DNA of 64,000 nucleotides from Multifurca ochricompacta (Eukaryota > Basidiomycota > Agaricomycetes > Russulales > Russulaceae). Position numbers and translations under genes: made by a program. Shown here one piece after another: positions 20,929 to 34,273 of the stretch; positions within the stretch are counted from its first letter, which is position 1, and each line of letters begins with the position of its first letter. The stretch is from positions 230,412 through 294,411 of the forward strand of contig WTXG01000032.1 in the NCBI GenBank assembly GCA_022496185.1, read 5' to 3'. The notes beneath the pieces were generated by a model. That model worked only from the letters and a program-made list of their open reading frames with translations, was not told the origin of the DNA and ran no database searches.

Positions 20929-21404
20929 CTACCTTCCAAAGAAGGCGTCAAACGGGCCGGGAGGGAAATCACGACGCGTCCCACCACGCCCCCGCGAGGG
21001 TGGCAGCACCGGCGGCGGTGGCGGTGGCGGCCTCCGTGGGCTTGACTCGCCACGGGATTCCGCGACAAGACGGACAATACGCTTGAGGGAGAAGTTTTGA
21101 ACAGGAGGTGTGCGTGCAGGATGCCGGCAAGAGGGGCAAGTGAATGCTGGCGAGGCCCTCGCGCTAAGTTGGATTTGTTGACTCAAGGTCGTGTTGAACC
21201 AATCTGTGAGACAGCCTTGGCAAAACGTGTGGCCGCAATTTGTTAGACTATGCATGAGGGTGCGGAATCAGCTTTGAGATGTTCTGGGTGGTGGGTGGTG
21301 GGCGTATTTAGGGATGGAGACGTACAAGTAAGGTGACCACATTGTGTGCGTGCAGATCTCACAACAAATGGCGTCGTCCAATGCAGAAATGCTCAGCTGT
21401 AGGA

Positions 21405-21436
<32 letters not shown>

Positions 21437-21907
21437 GGGACGGAGAGAAAGATGAGGATATGGTATACTTTAGCTGAGTGAAGAGATGCACTGACCGTGG
21501 TCTGCCTTGTACTCGCCTTCAACTGGGCCACAGCAGAGGACAAGCCCCTATTTTCTCTCTGCAACCTATCACGCTCCTGAGAATTGAATTTGAGAAATCA
21601 AAACATTTGATCGAAGACCAAGCCACCATTAGAAGAGCCCTACCTGTTCAAGCTCACGGTATCGTTGTTGCATGTTATCCGTTTCCGTCTCTTCGCGCTT
21701 GAGAGATTTGTCGTCCAGTATTTCGAGTATTTCTTCTGGTTTCGAGCGTCTAGACTTTCGTGAAGTGCGTTTTGGTGCTGATTTGGGCTTGTCTTCTTCA
21801 TCAGAGGATATGACAATGATGGGCGCTTTTGGGGGACCTTGTGCACGGGAGCCATGGGAGCGAGTAGCAGATGGGTAACGATGTGCGGGCATGAATGTAT
21901 GTGGCAA
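20929..21907 (-). CDS. RING-finger protein, probable E3 ubiquitin ligase
   Basis: Four exons on the minus strand (21907-21644, 21576-21496, 21396-21326, 21247-20929) give 244 aa with GT-AG introns. The N-terminal part has a SUMO-interaction-like stretch, APIIVISSDEEDK, followed by basic residues. A predicted coiled coil starts near MQQRYRELEQ and runs through exon 2. The RING begins ICCEICTHTMWSPY, continues as NCGHTFCQGCLTDW, and closes with CPSCRH. The tail is proline and arginine rich. RING proteins pass ubiquitin from an E2 to a substrate; the substrate is unknown. The second intron contains a tetranucleotide repeat (21402-21436). The start could also be the second Met, five codons on. 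Confidence 0.8.
21402..21436. repeat. GAAA microsatellite in an intron
   Basis: About eight copies of GAAA on the plus strand, inside the second intron of the RING gene. On the transcribed strand it forms the pyrimidine tract before the acceptor. Confidence 0.9.
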
Positions 21908-22726
21908 TTGTGTTATCTGAGTCCTATGGGTGTGTAATAAAGCGGGATCGAGGTTGTTAAGGAGTGAGAAATTCAGGCTACTGATGGTTTATTGTTTTGT
22001 TCGGGTTAAAAAAGCAAAAGCAACAAAAGCCACAACTCAGGTCGGTGTCAGTGATCAGCTACGGTCCCGGGCCGGACATTCCCCGCTTCGTTCGTACTTC
22101 TTGCACTTGGCACTGGTGACGACACGGCCACGACGTCGTTTCGTGGCAAATGACTATTAATCATGACTGCCACAATCACAGCCATCAATTTACTTGTACA
22201 AGGGTTTATTAAACGAGTATAGTAGTATATAGTATTCGGAGTGGGCGATGTCGCTAAGGTGCGGCGCGCACAGTTATCCTGATGAGGTAAGTGCTGACCG
22301 ACCTTTGTTTTGTTGCTTTTGACGGCTTTCCTTTTGACGGCTCAGTTCACGCGTTAATTTTCAAACCCAGTTCTCTATTATCACGACACGAACATGAATC
22401 TCGGGGACACGCCATGGAGAGTGAGGTGCCAGAAAGTGCAGTGCCAGGAAAACCCATGCAACTGGCTCAACAATAAGGCGCACCCTGGGTCGGTTGGCAC
22501 CTCGTGTTGGGCAATGGCCTTTTCCAACAAACACGTGTGGTTACACTCGTAGACCTGACAGGACCCCCCCCCCCCCCCCCCCAAATTGATATTTATCATG
22601 TCCACACATCGAACCCATTTGGTCTGAGTGGCCCCCCCCCCACGCTTGTGGTTGGTTACCGTGCCCTTCTCGCTTGGTTCGCCACATGTGTTTCGCTTTG
22701 GAGTGCCAATATTACCGTGAGTCCAT
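21908..22726. other. Intergenic between divergent genes
   Basis: This is the shared upstream region of the RING gene (minus) and the membrane protein gene (plus). It contains a run of 18 C near 22565 and a shorter C run near 22632. An open frame through here lacks an ATG and is not used. Confidence 0.5.
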
Positions 22727-22733
22727 CATATAA
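22727..22733 (+). promoter_or_regulatory. TATA box of the acidic-tail membrane protein gene
   Basis: CATATAAAG lies about 57 bp before the ATG at 22786 and is followed by a pyrimidine-rich leader. It supports a start at 22786 rather than the non-ATG frame extension upstream. Confidence 0.45.
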
Positions 22734-22785
22734 AGCGTCGCCTTTTTTCTTGTCTCAGTTAACCTCTTCGATCACAGTCGCCGGC

Positions 22786-25700
22786 ATGCTCGCCGTCCTG
22801 TGTTCTGCTCCCCGCCCATCGTTGGGCGTTGCCCTCCTCGGCCTCTTCATAACAATGTTGAACTGGGCACTCCACCTACTTCCTTACGTCTTGTTTTGCA
22901 GCATGATTGCTTTGTCGGTTTTGCCCCCCTTGCGCCCTCTCTTCCCCGAAGTGATGTACTATCCCGTCTACGGTCAACCCAATCAAGTCCATGTGGTCTA
23001 TGCGTCTCCTCTTCCTTCGTCTACCAGTGAGACCCGATCTTTGAAACTTGGCGCAGTCATCCGCATCCTCGTTTTCCTCCTCGCTCTCCCCGTGTCATCG
23101 ATAGCCGAGAATATTCTCTTCTTTCCTGTTCGCAATTTCTTTCTCCAGACTGTCGAGTGCTGGTTCGACATGCGCTACGTGCAGCCTGCCCAAGCGACAG
23201 GCATTTGGCCGGGCGTATGGACCCCCATCGTGAACGCACTTCGCTCATCCGAGTTTCTTGCAAAGTTTATAGATGGTCTTGTGGGCAAGGATTCCTGTGA
23301 GTCTTTGCAGACACGTATGGAACGAGCGCTTAGGTTCCAGCCTAAGCAGATCCGAGTACGGGTTACCCAAGGCAGATCCGCGATGTTGACATGCAACCTT
23401 CCCATTCGGACTCCGGACTGAAATATAGTGGCGTTCCTTTTCGGGCATATCCTACTGAACCGAGAACGTCCCCAGAGCGCGCGACAAATCCAGACCTTGT
23501 CACTGAAGATGAGCCAGAATAGTAAGTCGGTAGTTTTTTTCCGGGCTTACCGCCTCCTCATCTCGTCGTAGTTCTACTGGCGTTTCCCTTCGGAAGACCT
23601 TTATATCCCCCCCACGTGTTCCTTCGAGGTCGTCGTGGATGGGCAATAACACTGTGTATACCCTTTACTATACCTGCCCGCCTGGCGCTGACTCCTTAAC
23701 AGAGGATCATCTCCTACCCCCAAAAACGTCTCTCGTGTGGTAGCGATACTCTTCCACCACCCGCCTCCTCGCAAGCCCGTTATACGTCGCCGGATCAATC
23801 TTAAGACCAGCGCCCCTTCTACGCGAGCCTCGTACACTGATCATGAACCCCCGTGTCCCTCGAATCCGTGGACTAGGGATAAGGACCCCCATACACTTGT
23901 CTCGGATGGATGGCCACCCGTGTCTTCGCTCAAGACGGCAATCTGCAACACTGTTAGCTTCTGGACCGAGAATGGCGAGCAAATACGTTCAGCGTGCCAG
24001 CACATTGCTAGCCATCTCGTCGTAAAAACTCCAGAATACACCTCGGAGACGATATTGCCACTTTCCATAGGAAACGGATACCTGCTGGGGACATGCGAGG
24101 CTCTGGCTATTGAGCAAGCACAGTTAGAACAACAGCGATGTTGGGAGTACGCACGGTCACCTCACGTGATGCAAATCCCAGAACTTCCTATTCAGCAGAC
24201 ATACCCTCAGTGCTTCGCGTCTGACTGGCAGGTGGAACAACACGTTCCACTCCAGCCCACGCAAATGCCAGGTCCATGTCATGAAGTGGTTCCGTATCAG
24301 GAACAACAACGGAATACCTTTTACGAGCAGCATCATCAGCTTGCGCTCTCAGGACCGCCGCCGATCAACACCGAGTTGTCGTTCTATAGTCCTTATCCTC
24401 AGTCCGACTTCAGAGCGATAGATTTAACGCAGCATCATAACACGCATATGGACTTCCACGTCCCAGAACGGCCCATGGACGGGTCATCGCACGCATTTCC
24501 CGTTCAAAAACAGCGCGCAGCTCACTCAGCCTTGGAATCGACCCCTTGGCCTGTATTGGGGTCGTTGCTTCCTGCCCCACAGGAGCAGTTCGCCTTTAGG
24601 CCATTCGATTACGGTCCCCAGTTCGAGTTTTCTGAGGAAGCGCCAGGGCAGACGGTGTCAGGTTTTTCCTCTCCTTGTACTCCACCTCTGCCCATACACC
24701 GGGGGGCACCCGAGATGGCCTGTGCCGTTGATAGATATGTAAATGGTGCTATAGTAGGCGTAACCCACGTCACGGCGCAGGAAGGGACCTCACTGCCATC
24801 CTCTCAAGTCATATCGCTCACAGAACCTGTTCCCACTCCCGTGCCAACGCGGTCCACACAAACAATTCCATGCACACCAGACCATTCTTATCCTCGCCCT
24901 CATCACCATCAACCGCCTGCCATAACCATATCTCCCTCATGTCCAAAGCCATTCCAGGGTTTCAACGCGACTGAGACGTTCACATTCAACGTCGTGCCAG
25001 ATACCGCGGTGCCTCACTTTGACTTTGACCTTTCGCTTCGCGTATCGATGGATTTGCCGCCGGCCCCGTGTTCCCCTGACGACGCTGCCGCTGCAATTGA
25101 TTGTGGAGTTGGTGCTTGGAATACGACCATTAGGTCCATACAAGACGTTTCCTCTGTTACGAATGCGAATACGAATGATGCGTGGAAGCATGCTCCTGCT
25201 CCTGCTCCTGTTGTTGAGTACCCGTCTTCGGGGTCTCTGCCTCTTAACCGGAGTATCCATCATACACACCAGATGCTCACTGAACAGCCATTCCACCAAC
25301 CGCGGGAGGTCATATTGTCTTCGTCTCAGAATTTTCTTTCTGCAGTGTCTGCGCCAGTCGAGGCAACAGACGACGATAGCCCCACGCTAGAGGCTGTTGG
25401 AAAAGGAAAAGAGATCACAGACGCGAAGATGGACGTAAATGGCGATGACGATGGTGATAGTTCGGACTCGGACTCATCTTATTCGGATTCGGATTCTGAC
25501 TCGGAAATGGATTCGGATTCGGATTCGGATTCTGACGACTCGGATTCTGAATCGTCTGATGATGAAATGAACTCCTCTAATGCCAAAGAAGGTTCCCAAG
25601 CGGAGTGTCCGGCAGCCACAAAAAGCAATTCTGACGAGCCCACATCAAATTCGCAATCAGAAGCCGCCGAAACCCAAGAAAAGAACGTCTGGACTAAAGA

Positions 25701-25970
25701 CCTAGACCTAGCCCCAACATCCTTCTCTTCCCGTACAGGGCCTAAGAATGAGAAAGGCGGTGATGACGGCCCGGTCGACGACGACGACGATGATGATGGT
25801 GATGATGATGACGACTCGGATGGGTATATTGAATACATCCCCCCCCTCCAGGCGAGTCCAAATTTGCTAATGATGACGACTCCTCTTCCGATTTGGAAAT
25901 GAGCGACCACGAAGAAGAGGATAGACTCTATTGGGAACAGTTTTACACCCCGAGACATCGAAGGATATAA
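22786..25970 (+). CDS. Membrane protein with long acidic, low-complexity tail
   Basis: My model has exons 22786-23296, 23350-23521, 23572-23655, 23703-25798 and 25852-25970, giving 993 aa. All four introns are 47-53 nt and in phase. The N-terminal 130 residues contain three or four hydrophobic segments (for example LLGLFITMLNWALHLL and IRILVFLLALPVSSI). A long polar region rich in Pro, Gln and His follows, then a strongly acidic Ser-Asp repeat (about 25450-25560) and an Asp run near 25780. The end reads SDHEEEDRLYWEQFY. I recognise no family. The last intron has a weak donor (GTGATG). Without it the frame would end at 25902, and a lost base in the C8 run at 25839-25846 is an alternative. Confidence 0.6.
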
Positions 25971-27378
25971 CATAATCCACCGTGGCTCGCCCTTTTTAAA
26001 ACTTCTTTGATTGAGCCCTTGAGGGAGGGCTCTTTTTTGCAACGTCGTGTTCGCGCGCTGTCCTTTCTACCACCCCGCGGTACGTCGAGAAAGAGAGAGC
26101 TTGCTGGCTCCAGGGGAGCGAACGCGCCGTCGTGATAGGTGACCTCTGATCGCGAGGAGTGAAGACGGTCGCATTCGAGGTTCGGTGGGCTATTTGTTCT
26201 GACTTCATCTACCTCCTGTATGAATACGCCTCTCCGTACCGTAGTTATTTATACCCAACCTTCCTACCCCATTCCTCGAATTATTTTTACTCTATCACGG
26301 ACGCTTATTGTATGTATATGGAACCTTTTGGTGTTAGGTAGAAATAGCATGTATCAAAGCAATAAAATCGTCTTGTGTCACAAGCTGACACACTGATGCC
26401 ACCCACATTTGTTTTTCTTTTTGCACAAAGACACCGCCAGCTGCATGACAACACACACGCAGCTCGCTCCTGCAACTCTTGCGATCCGTCAGGGTTAAGG
26501 TTTGCTGGTAAAGACGGGTAATGGTAATGACATAATAAGTAAGGTGATCGGAATCGCGCTCCGAGAAAGGAAAAAGAAATGAATGCCGGCCGGCGGTATA
26601 TGGTGTGATGACGTGTGACGTAATGACCTCCTCCTTGAAAAAGCTCTGTTTTGCTTGCTTTGCTCCTAAGTGCGAATCGTCGTGTACACCGCATTGACGA
26701 ACACCCGAAGTTTTCGGTATATTGTTAGATTGAAACATATGACCATATATAACCCGTGTGCGTGTATACTTCTATGCCGTTGTGCCCACCAATATTTCAT
26801 GCCGTGTCGTGTCGTGTCGTGTCGTGTCGTGTCGTGCGAACCGGCCTTTGAGAGTTGTAATATATCACTATGTAAGGCAGGCCGTGCCCCGAAAGAGGGT
26901 TTTGGTCTCTCTCGTAAATCATTTTTTAGCAGGATGATGATGATCCTCTCTTTGTTGGGTTGCATCCGCGGCTTCTCATGAACGTCATGAACATGAACAT
27001 GAACATGCGAAGATGAATGGTTGATGAATGTTCACGGGGACGGGGTTGTACTACAAATTAGCTTGAAATGGGTGCCGAGCTTGTCGATATTAACTCGAAA
27101 CGGAAGCGGGTAACCCGGACCGAGGTTGAAAGGGTTATCTAGATCATTTATTTTATTTTAAAGTGGAGCATGACTTACGCCTCCGAACTCACTTGGCAGC
27201 GCCGTCAGTGGCGGCAAGCGGCAGCATACACTCTGACTCGCACCCCCACTTCAATTTTGAAAAAAAAAACAAGGAAACAATAACATCCCTCTTATCATAA
27301 CACCATCATCATCAAGAGACAATCCATCCAGAGACAATCCCCCCCCCTTCCCTAACAACATCGTGCACAGAAAAAGAA
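25971..27378. other. Intergenic; short tandem repeats only
   Basis: Likely holds the 3' end of the upstream gene and the promoter of the transcription factor gene. It contains a pentanucleotide repeat (26804-26837) and a short CATGAA repeat near 26980-27005. No gene is seen. Confidence 0.5.
26804..26837. repeat. GTGTC pentanucleotide repeat
   Basis: About seven tandem copies of GTGTC (TCGTG in another register) with no interruptions. Confidence 0.9.
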
Positions 27379-30300
27379 ATGTCTTCTGCTAATAAGTTCA
27401 TGCTACCTCCGCCTCTGCCCATGGCTACCATCGAGTATAAGAAGGATGGTACAGTCTCTCGTATGCGTTCACATAGGGGAAATATTCCCCAACTCCCACA
27501 GACAAAGCTCTGCCCGTTTTGCCCGGCAAAGTTCACTCGCACAACCCATTTGAATCGCCATCTTCGCACTCGTGAGCCCCTTCCCCTCTTTCCCCCCCTT
27601 TCTTAACTTCCTCCCCCCGGTAAAGGGTTATTTAACCTTACGATTAGATACCAATGAACGCCTTTATCGCTGCGAGGTACGCGAAACCTTTGCTCGAAAC
27701 TCGGCATATATATCCTGTATCAATCTGATCGTTGTATCATAAAGGTTTGCAGCGCGCAGTTTACGAGGAGCGATCTTCTCGCTCGGCATAAGCGAAGTTG
27801 TGGTGAATCGTAAGCGTCCTCCCCTCCCCCCTTCGCCCTGCGCCCGTTTATTTGCCCCCTTCCCCTGTCTTTCGCGTGTTTTTGAGAATCTTCTCCTCTC
27901 TGCGGGGGGATAATCCAAAGGTCCTGCCCCGCGCTCAATACCTATCAGTTTATGCGCGCGCGCTCTTTTTTGAGCTTGTTGGAGATACGCTGGCGGAGTC
28001 TTTGGCTTCTTTGGCGCTCATCATGTTCCGGCATAATGAGCCTCCTCCTTTCCTAATGACTCTTGGCAATGGCGTAGTCTCAATAGCCAGAATGCCTGCC
28101 CTGCCTCACTTCACTATGTCTTTTCCTCGTCCCCCCCCGCAGGACTCGGTTGGACATACATGAGCTGCTGGCTGTTATCTTTCTTCCCTTCCCTTTCCGC
28201 TCCTTGTTGGGGTTTGTGTCTCATTATTTCCTTGACAGTCATCCAATAAGCCGATCCAGAAAACGGTCTTGTCAAGCGTGCACTAATCTCAAAGTCAAGT
28301 GCGATCTACACCAACCTTGTTCAAAATGTCGTGCGCGTGGGCGCGATTGTGTATATGCAAGCGAAGAGGGGCAAGGAGAGAGCGCCGCTGACTCCTCAGG
28401 TCTCCAGCAATTTCCTACCTCACGCACTTCGGGTCCCCTTCTCTCCCTAGATGCATCTGCAGGTTTCTACCCCTCTACGTTTGGTCTTGGCGTCGCAGAT
28501 GCATCTGCTACGGCTTTTCCAGAGCTTTCATTAATCGAGGAAACCAGCAATGCGATTTCCCAGCCACTTAGTGAGGCAAATTTGGCCTCGTTCATGGCTG
28601 GTGCGCCCCGCATATCGCAGGGTGCCATGTCGCTTCCTACGAACGATCGAGGCTCAGATGCTACCGCTTCTTCTTTCCGTCGCCTAGCGCCAAATCATGC
28701 GTACACAGCCTTCGGCGCCTCTGAGGTTGCTGGCCACTCGAGGGGTTTGCACGGCTTCTCGTCGACTATGTTCGAGCCATTTTTCCGTGACGTTTTCTCA
28801 GTGAAGGAAGAAACATCACATCATATTGAACATGAATCCGCTCCCCTGCTTCACGCCCCCGAATCTGGGACACTCGTTGATCAGTTCAGTCAGTCCGACT
28901 TTACACAGACGTTTCCGGATGGCACACAGGTTCTCGACATCCACATGAATAGCAGTCTTATGTTAGACCTGTTGATGAATACCCGCTCTGACAATCACGC
29001 TCCACCTCTGATCCAAAAGCACCCACCAGCAGCCATCCCAGCTCCTTCCCCTCTACCCGCACCTCCACCAGTACCTAATTCGCAGCCAATGTATCCTTCA
29101 ACCCTAATTTACGACCCAACTAAACCTCCATTGTATACGAAACAGGATATGGAGCGATTTCTTCCACTACCGCGCCCCACAGACTATGGCCCAGCTGATC
29201 CGACAACGGAGGAGTTGCAGCAATACCGTAAGCTCTCCTTTGCTTCCACTTGTTGTCAATGCTTTAGATGTCTATCACCCTGCCTTATAGTTTACGTCTT
29301 CCTAACCGCGTTTCTCCCTCAAATCCCTCTCGTCCACACGCAGACGCTGCGCTTCGAGCTTAAACCCCCGATGTTGCTGCGTGCGATGCAGGCTTGCGGT
29401 GCCTTGTTCATCAAGACGCCCGTTGCGCAAGCATTTGTGGAGAAGACGCTTGGCACATCGCGCGAGCTTCTCATTCACGAATTTGTATGTGTTGACCCTT
29501 TATATTAACGAGACCTATACTATCAACTCACGTTTCCTAACAGGCCAAGCCTTCACCAGAACCCAAGCATCAGATACATGTCATCGTGACGTTGATTTTG
29601 TTGCAGATGATTGGCTTGTTTCATCAAGATCCACAGCAGAGAGCGGCATCGAACATCTATCACGGAATGCTCGTTCTAGTAAGATGGGTCATTCGGTTTT
29701 TTTGTTTACGAAATCTCACCATAAGCAAGATGATTCGACAAAATCGTCTTATCGAGCGCAGCGCTGCATGGAAGTACCAGACGTTCCTGACTACCGATCC
29801 CGCTATCCTGGACGCGACATGGCGAGATTGGGCAGTGCACGAAGCCATCAAACGGTATTTTCAATTTCTTTCTCCGAGGAGCTGCACACACGACTGCTCA
29901 CAATTTTTCTCGTTCTGCAGCGTGATTTGCTTGGCTTATTGCCATGATCAAGGGCATCGTATTTACTTTTCATTGCCACCATCGTTCTCGCCTTCGGAAT
30001 TTACTATGTGTCTACCATGTGATGACGAATTATGGGCAGCCAAGACGTCACTCGAATGGTCCCAGCTACTTTTAAGCCCATCTCCTTACGGCAGCGTCAT
30101 GGAACGCTTACATGGCATGCCGATGCACCGCGCGTTCGCTGCTGTTGGACTGGAAGGGCCAAATATGACGGCCACCTTGACCGCTTCGCCGGAGCCACCA
30201 GAAGAACTCAGCGCGGTTTCGCCGTTTGGACACTTCATCCTCATGCAAACACTTCTTGGAGAGCTGTTCCGGCGATGTTCTGGAGCAGAATCACCAGCCG

Positions 30301-31235
30301 CAAATGTTTCCCCAGGTCGGGAGGAGGAAGTCAACGAGGACGTATATGCCATGCAGCTTGCACTCCACCGCTGGCTACAGATGTGGCTCAAGACGCCCAA
30401 TGTGCCCTGCTCGAACATGAATGGGGCTGAGGGAGGAGATAAGACCACGGGGCGATTTATGGCTGACCCACTTCCCTTCTACTGGCTCGCGCAACTGCTT
30501 TTGGTCGCCTTTCAGGAGAACCTTCCACCCTTCCGCACGCGCGCGGCGTCTCCGGCGCTAACGCCAGCGTCCGTGTCCATATCCATGTCCACGAGCGAGT
30601 CGCCTAACGCGCATGGACTACATGAACCCTCGCCATTCGCACCACCCGTTTCGTCACCGTCACCGTCACCATTTTCGCCATCCCCATTTGCACCTTCACC
30701 TTTTTCGAGTAGCAGTCTGAGCTCGGGCTCGTCACCACCCATGATGTCTCTGACACCGCCACCGGCGTACATGTCGTTGTCCTCCGGGCACACACCCCCG
30801 GGTATGTATTACAGTAGCAGCAATCGGGGTCTGGGGAGAGTTGGTGGGGTCAAGGCGACGCCGGACGCTGCACAGTTTCGTTTGATCAAGACTTGGCTAC
30901 ATCATATCCGACAGTTCCTACGTCGCAGTCAGGGGAGTCCAACGGTGGTGTGGGGGGAGTTGATGAAGATTCGGTTGTGTGGATGGCAGGAGGACGCGGC
31001 ATCTTCGCAACTGCAGCAGCAACAGCAACAACAACAACAACTGCAGCAGCAGCAACAACGACAACGACAACATCGCGTCGGTAGCGAAAGTGAAGGCGAA
31101 GGCGAAGGTAGTAGCGCAAGAAAAAAGAAGATCGGCGACGAGGGGGGTGGGAGCGACGAGGATGGTGACGATTCCGGATCGTGGCTTGAAGGTAACGGGT
31201 TGATAGGGTTCTTTGAAGAAAAAATGCGGATATAG
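27379..31235 (+). CDS. Transcription factor with two C2H2-type fingers and a Zn2Cys6 cluster
   Basis: Eight exons (27379-27571, 27648-27676, 27745-27809, 28239-29227, 29291-29484, 29544-29678, 29730-29854, 29921-31235) give 1014 aa in phase. Finger 1 has Cys45, Cys48, His61 and His65. Finger 2 is of C2HC type with Cys73, Cys76, His89 and Cys93. The zinc cluster has Cys107, 110, 117, 123, 126 and 133 in the usual spacing. From about residue 420 there is a region like the fungal-specific transcription factor middle domain, with AFLPQIPLVHTQTLRFELKP. Near the end are Ser/Pro-rich and poly-Gln tracts (about 31010-31070) and an acidic tail. It should be a nuclear DNA-binding regulator with unknown targets. 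The third intron (about 430 nt) is unusually long and might hide another small exon. Confidence 0.85.
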
Positions 31236-33653
31236 AAGTCTTTTCTTTTCTTTTTAGTGTTGTTGTTGTTGTTCGTTCTTTGGTGCTTGGTATTGTTGGC
31301 TTTTAGTGCAATATACACTTCAACTCTCTACCCCTCTGTATGGTGGGGAGTGGGAAGTTCCGTCTCGTCGTCGTCGTCTGGGCTTTGTGTTTTTTTAACT
31401 CTCTACTACTTATTACTTATTACTTACTACTTGCTACTACTTACTCTTACCTTTATTACTCTTAGTTTCCACCATTCGTTTAACCGTAATGCTGCTTTTT
31501 TTTTCAGCTTCCGGGTTGTTGATTGTAACAACCCAAAAGTTTTTTTTCTTTTTCTTTGTCAATGTATATAGCCATGCACCGTGATCACCACCCGCCCGGG
31601 TTAGTTCTCTCTTTCCTTGTCGCTCGAGAGGCGCCGCCGCGCCATGATCATGGTAACCAGGATCGGGGGGAGGAGAGGTTAAAAACCCCACAAACGCAAG
31701 TTGGCCGAGATGTATTTAAGTGTTATCGACACAAGGTGCTGGCTTTGTGTTGTTTTTTTTTTTTTGGTTTTGGTTTTCTCATCATTGACATCCCCCTCAT
31801 CCTCCCCCTTCCTTTCCCGGTCACACTGAGCGTCTGGATGAAGCATGGGGGGTTACTATGATAGAAGCGAAATGAAGTGAACTGAACTGTAGTTGAGATT
31901 AAGTTGGTGCTGTGCTGTGGCTGTCTTTTTGCCTATTGTATTGCGTTGATCTGTGTGGGCCAATCCATCCATATTAATCCATTCATTACACAACTATCCC
32001 CGTCTATCCATCGAAATCAACAACCTTCCTTTTTCCAAAGATATGAGGAATGAGGGGAGATGATGCTCATTGCTCAAAAGTTCCGAACGAGGCGTGAGGG
32101 GGTTTGGTGAATAGGATTGCATGCAAATTACATGCAATAGAGGAAACTCGAATTTTGGGCCCCCTCGTTCAGGTTGTGTCCAATGACCCACCCCACTCCG
32201 CTATGCAGAAAATGAAAGAAGAAAAAAAAAAAAGGATGGTGGGGAGACCCAGATACGTATACCTGAATCTTTTTTTTTTTCTTCTTTTAACAACAATGAA
32301 GCAGCAGCAGCAGCCAACATATTGAATGAATGGAGATTTAAATCCGCATCCCCAAAGATCGAGAGAACGCCGTCAGCGGGCTCGGGCTCACTTGTTGGGG
32401 AATCGCATCTTTTCTTTTGGTTTTTTTGGGTCATGTGTTTTCGCCTTGGTTGATATAGTGGTGTGGATAAGGCCAAAGGTCCGTCCCCCACCCAAAAAAA
32501 CAAGTTCGACGGAGGACGACGCAACGGTCCCTCCTTCCCCGCCCCCCCCGCCCCCCCTCACGCGAGCGTCGTCGTCCTTTTTCAGGAATCATGACTAACC
32601 CCAAAGGCGGCCTTGGTTTTTCTAGCGAAACAGCAGCTAGGCGGGGCGGGCCTCCGTAAGGAGTTTTATTGACGTGTGAATCACCCCGGGGAGGCCCAAT
32701 ACAAAGTCCCGGGTACGGTTTTGAATGGGTCGGCAGTGGAACCAAAGAAGAAAAGAGGAGATAAAAGGAAAAAAAAAAAAATGTCTGATGGCACACGTTT
32801 GAAAGAGATAACGGTGTCAATAACTTGCTTGCTTGCTTCTTATTCTGATTCTGATGCAGCAGGAAGTGCGAGAGGGGAAAGAGAGAGAGAGAGATCATCA
32901 TCATCATCAAGGTCGATTGGATACGAATATGCCGTATTTGGGTATCCCGTCCCACAATCAAAAGACGGAATGGTCCACGAAGGTTTGGTGGACACAAGTT
33001 TCATCCTATATCCATATTCTTTTGTGTCGTCTTGTCGTCGATTTCGGCTCGGTTCGGTAAGTGTGACAGGTGTGCTGCGCCCTAACGGCGTACAATAACG
33101 GTCGCGGCGCAATGATGAGATATCTCTGCGCTGCGATGCATGCTCCTAACTTGGGTGGCCAACACATGATGACATGAGCCAAAGCACATAGCCTGACCTT
33201 CCTTCCCTTTTTCCCTTCCCTTCCTCTCCCACGTCCAACCGCCTAGTCAGGGAAAGGGAAAGGAAGTTCTTAGCTGAGAGCTTCCATAGACATCCATAGC
33301 GTACAGACGCTTGCCTAAGAAAGGAAAAAATAATATTACGCTTCTCCTGCCCCGTCGGGGCCGAAGCAGGGAGAAGGAAGGGGTGAGGGGGGGGGGGGGG
33401 GAGCACGGAAAGAGAAGTAAAATTAAAGTCGGGTCATTGATTTGATTCAAAATCAAAACAATGTGCTGGCTGCTGGAATAGATGCATCCATTGACCAGAA
33501 AATTCGGTCTCAGCCAGCCACCTAGTCCATTCGAAATCGAGGGAAAAGGGTTCATTTATTTAGTTTTCTAACCGCCGCTTTCGAGTAATGGAATGATTAC
33601 TTCGGAGGGGTTCTGAGGCTCTCTGAGAAGTTCGAAAGTGATAAAATCACCGC

Positions 33654-33656
<3 letters not shown>

Positions 33657-33694
<38 letters not shown>
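33657..33694. repeat. GA microsatellite
   Basis: About 19 uninterrupted copies of GA. Confidence 0.95.
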
Positions 33695-33697
<3 letters not shown>

Positions 33698-34204
33698 GAA
33701 GAGAATGAATTGATATTGTGTCCGGGGTTCGGACGATTTCTCGGATTCGAGAGCGCCACACAAACATATAAATCATCGAGTCATCGAGTAATCCGCGTTG
33801 TCTATCGACAACCGCGGTGATTGCAAAAAAAAAACGCGTTATCGCTCCGCTACCTTCGGTAGCACTGACTTGCCATTTCGGCGTGTTGTGGACAGCGGAG
33901 CGAGCAGCCACGGAATCCTGAAACTCGCCGGTGTTGACTTTGCCAGTACCAGCCATTTGGTTAAGCGGGTGCAATTCAGTGATTGTGGGGGGCGGGCGAT
34001 AAGACGAAGGGCGCAATACTTCTGTCAAAGTCGATAAAAAAAAGCTAGTTTGAGCTCGTTTTGAGCAACTGATTCACGCCATGTGATGATAGCACTGCCT
34101 ATTCCTCGGCCTCCTTTGCGCGCTTCGGAAGTCACGCGGAGGGGGTGGTGGTGGTGATATGTGGGTAGACGTGTCTAAGTCTCTTTGACAGCTCAGCGCA
34201 CATA

Positions 34205-34244
34205 CACACACACACACACACACCACCACCACCACCACCACCAC
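34205..34244. repeat. CA and ACC repeat before the aldolase gene
   Basis: A CA run passes directly into ACC repeats, ending about 30 bp before the start codon at 34274, so it would lie in the promoter or leader of that gene. Confidence 0.9.
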
Positions 34245-34273
34245 CCCTCTCTCTCTCTCCTTTGTACTATACT

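Larger units (their letters stand above)
31236..34273. other. Long intergenic region, low complexity
   Basis: About 3 kb of homopolymer-rich sequence with T, A, G and C runs, GA repeats and CAC repeats. Long open frames on either strand are repeats in translation. I see no gene. Confidence 0.5.

Noticed and set aside
22504..22785. Open frame upstream of 22786 that would add 94 residues with a poly-Pro stretch
   Set aside because: It has no ATG, begins at GTG, runs over C homopolymers and crosses a TATA box; the ATG at 22786 is a better start.
30893..31119. Repetitive frames (poly-Thr, poly-Val, poly-Ala) on both strands
   Set aside because: They are shadows of the poly-Gln tract of the transcription factor.
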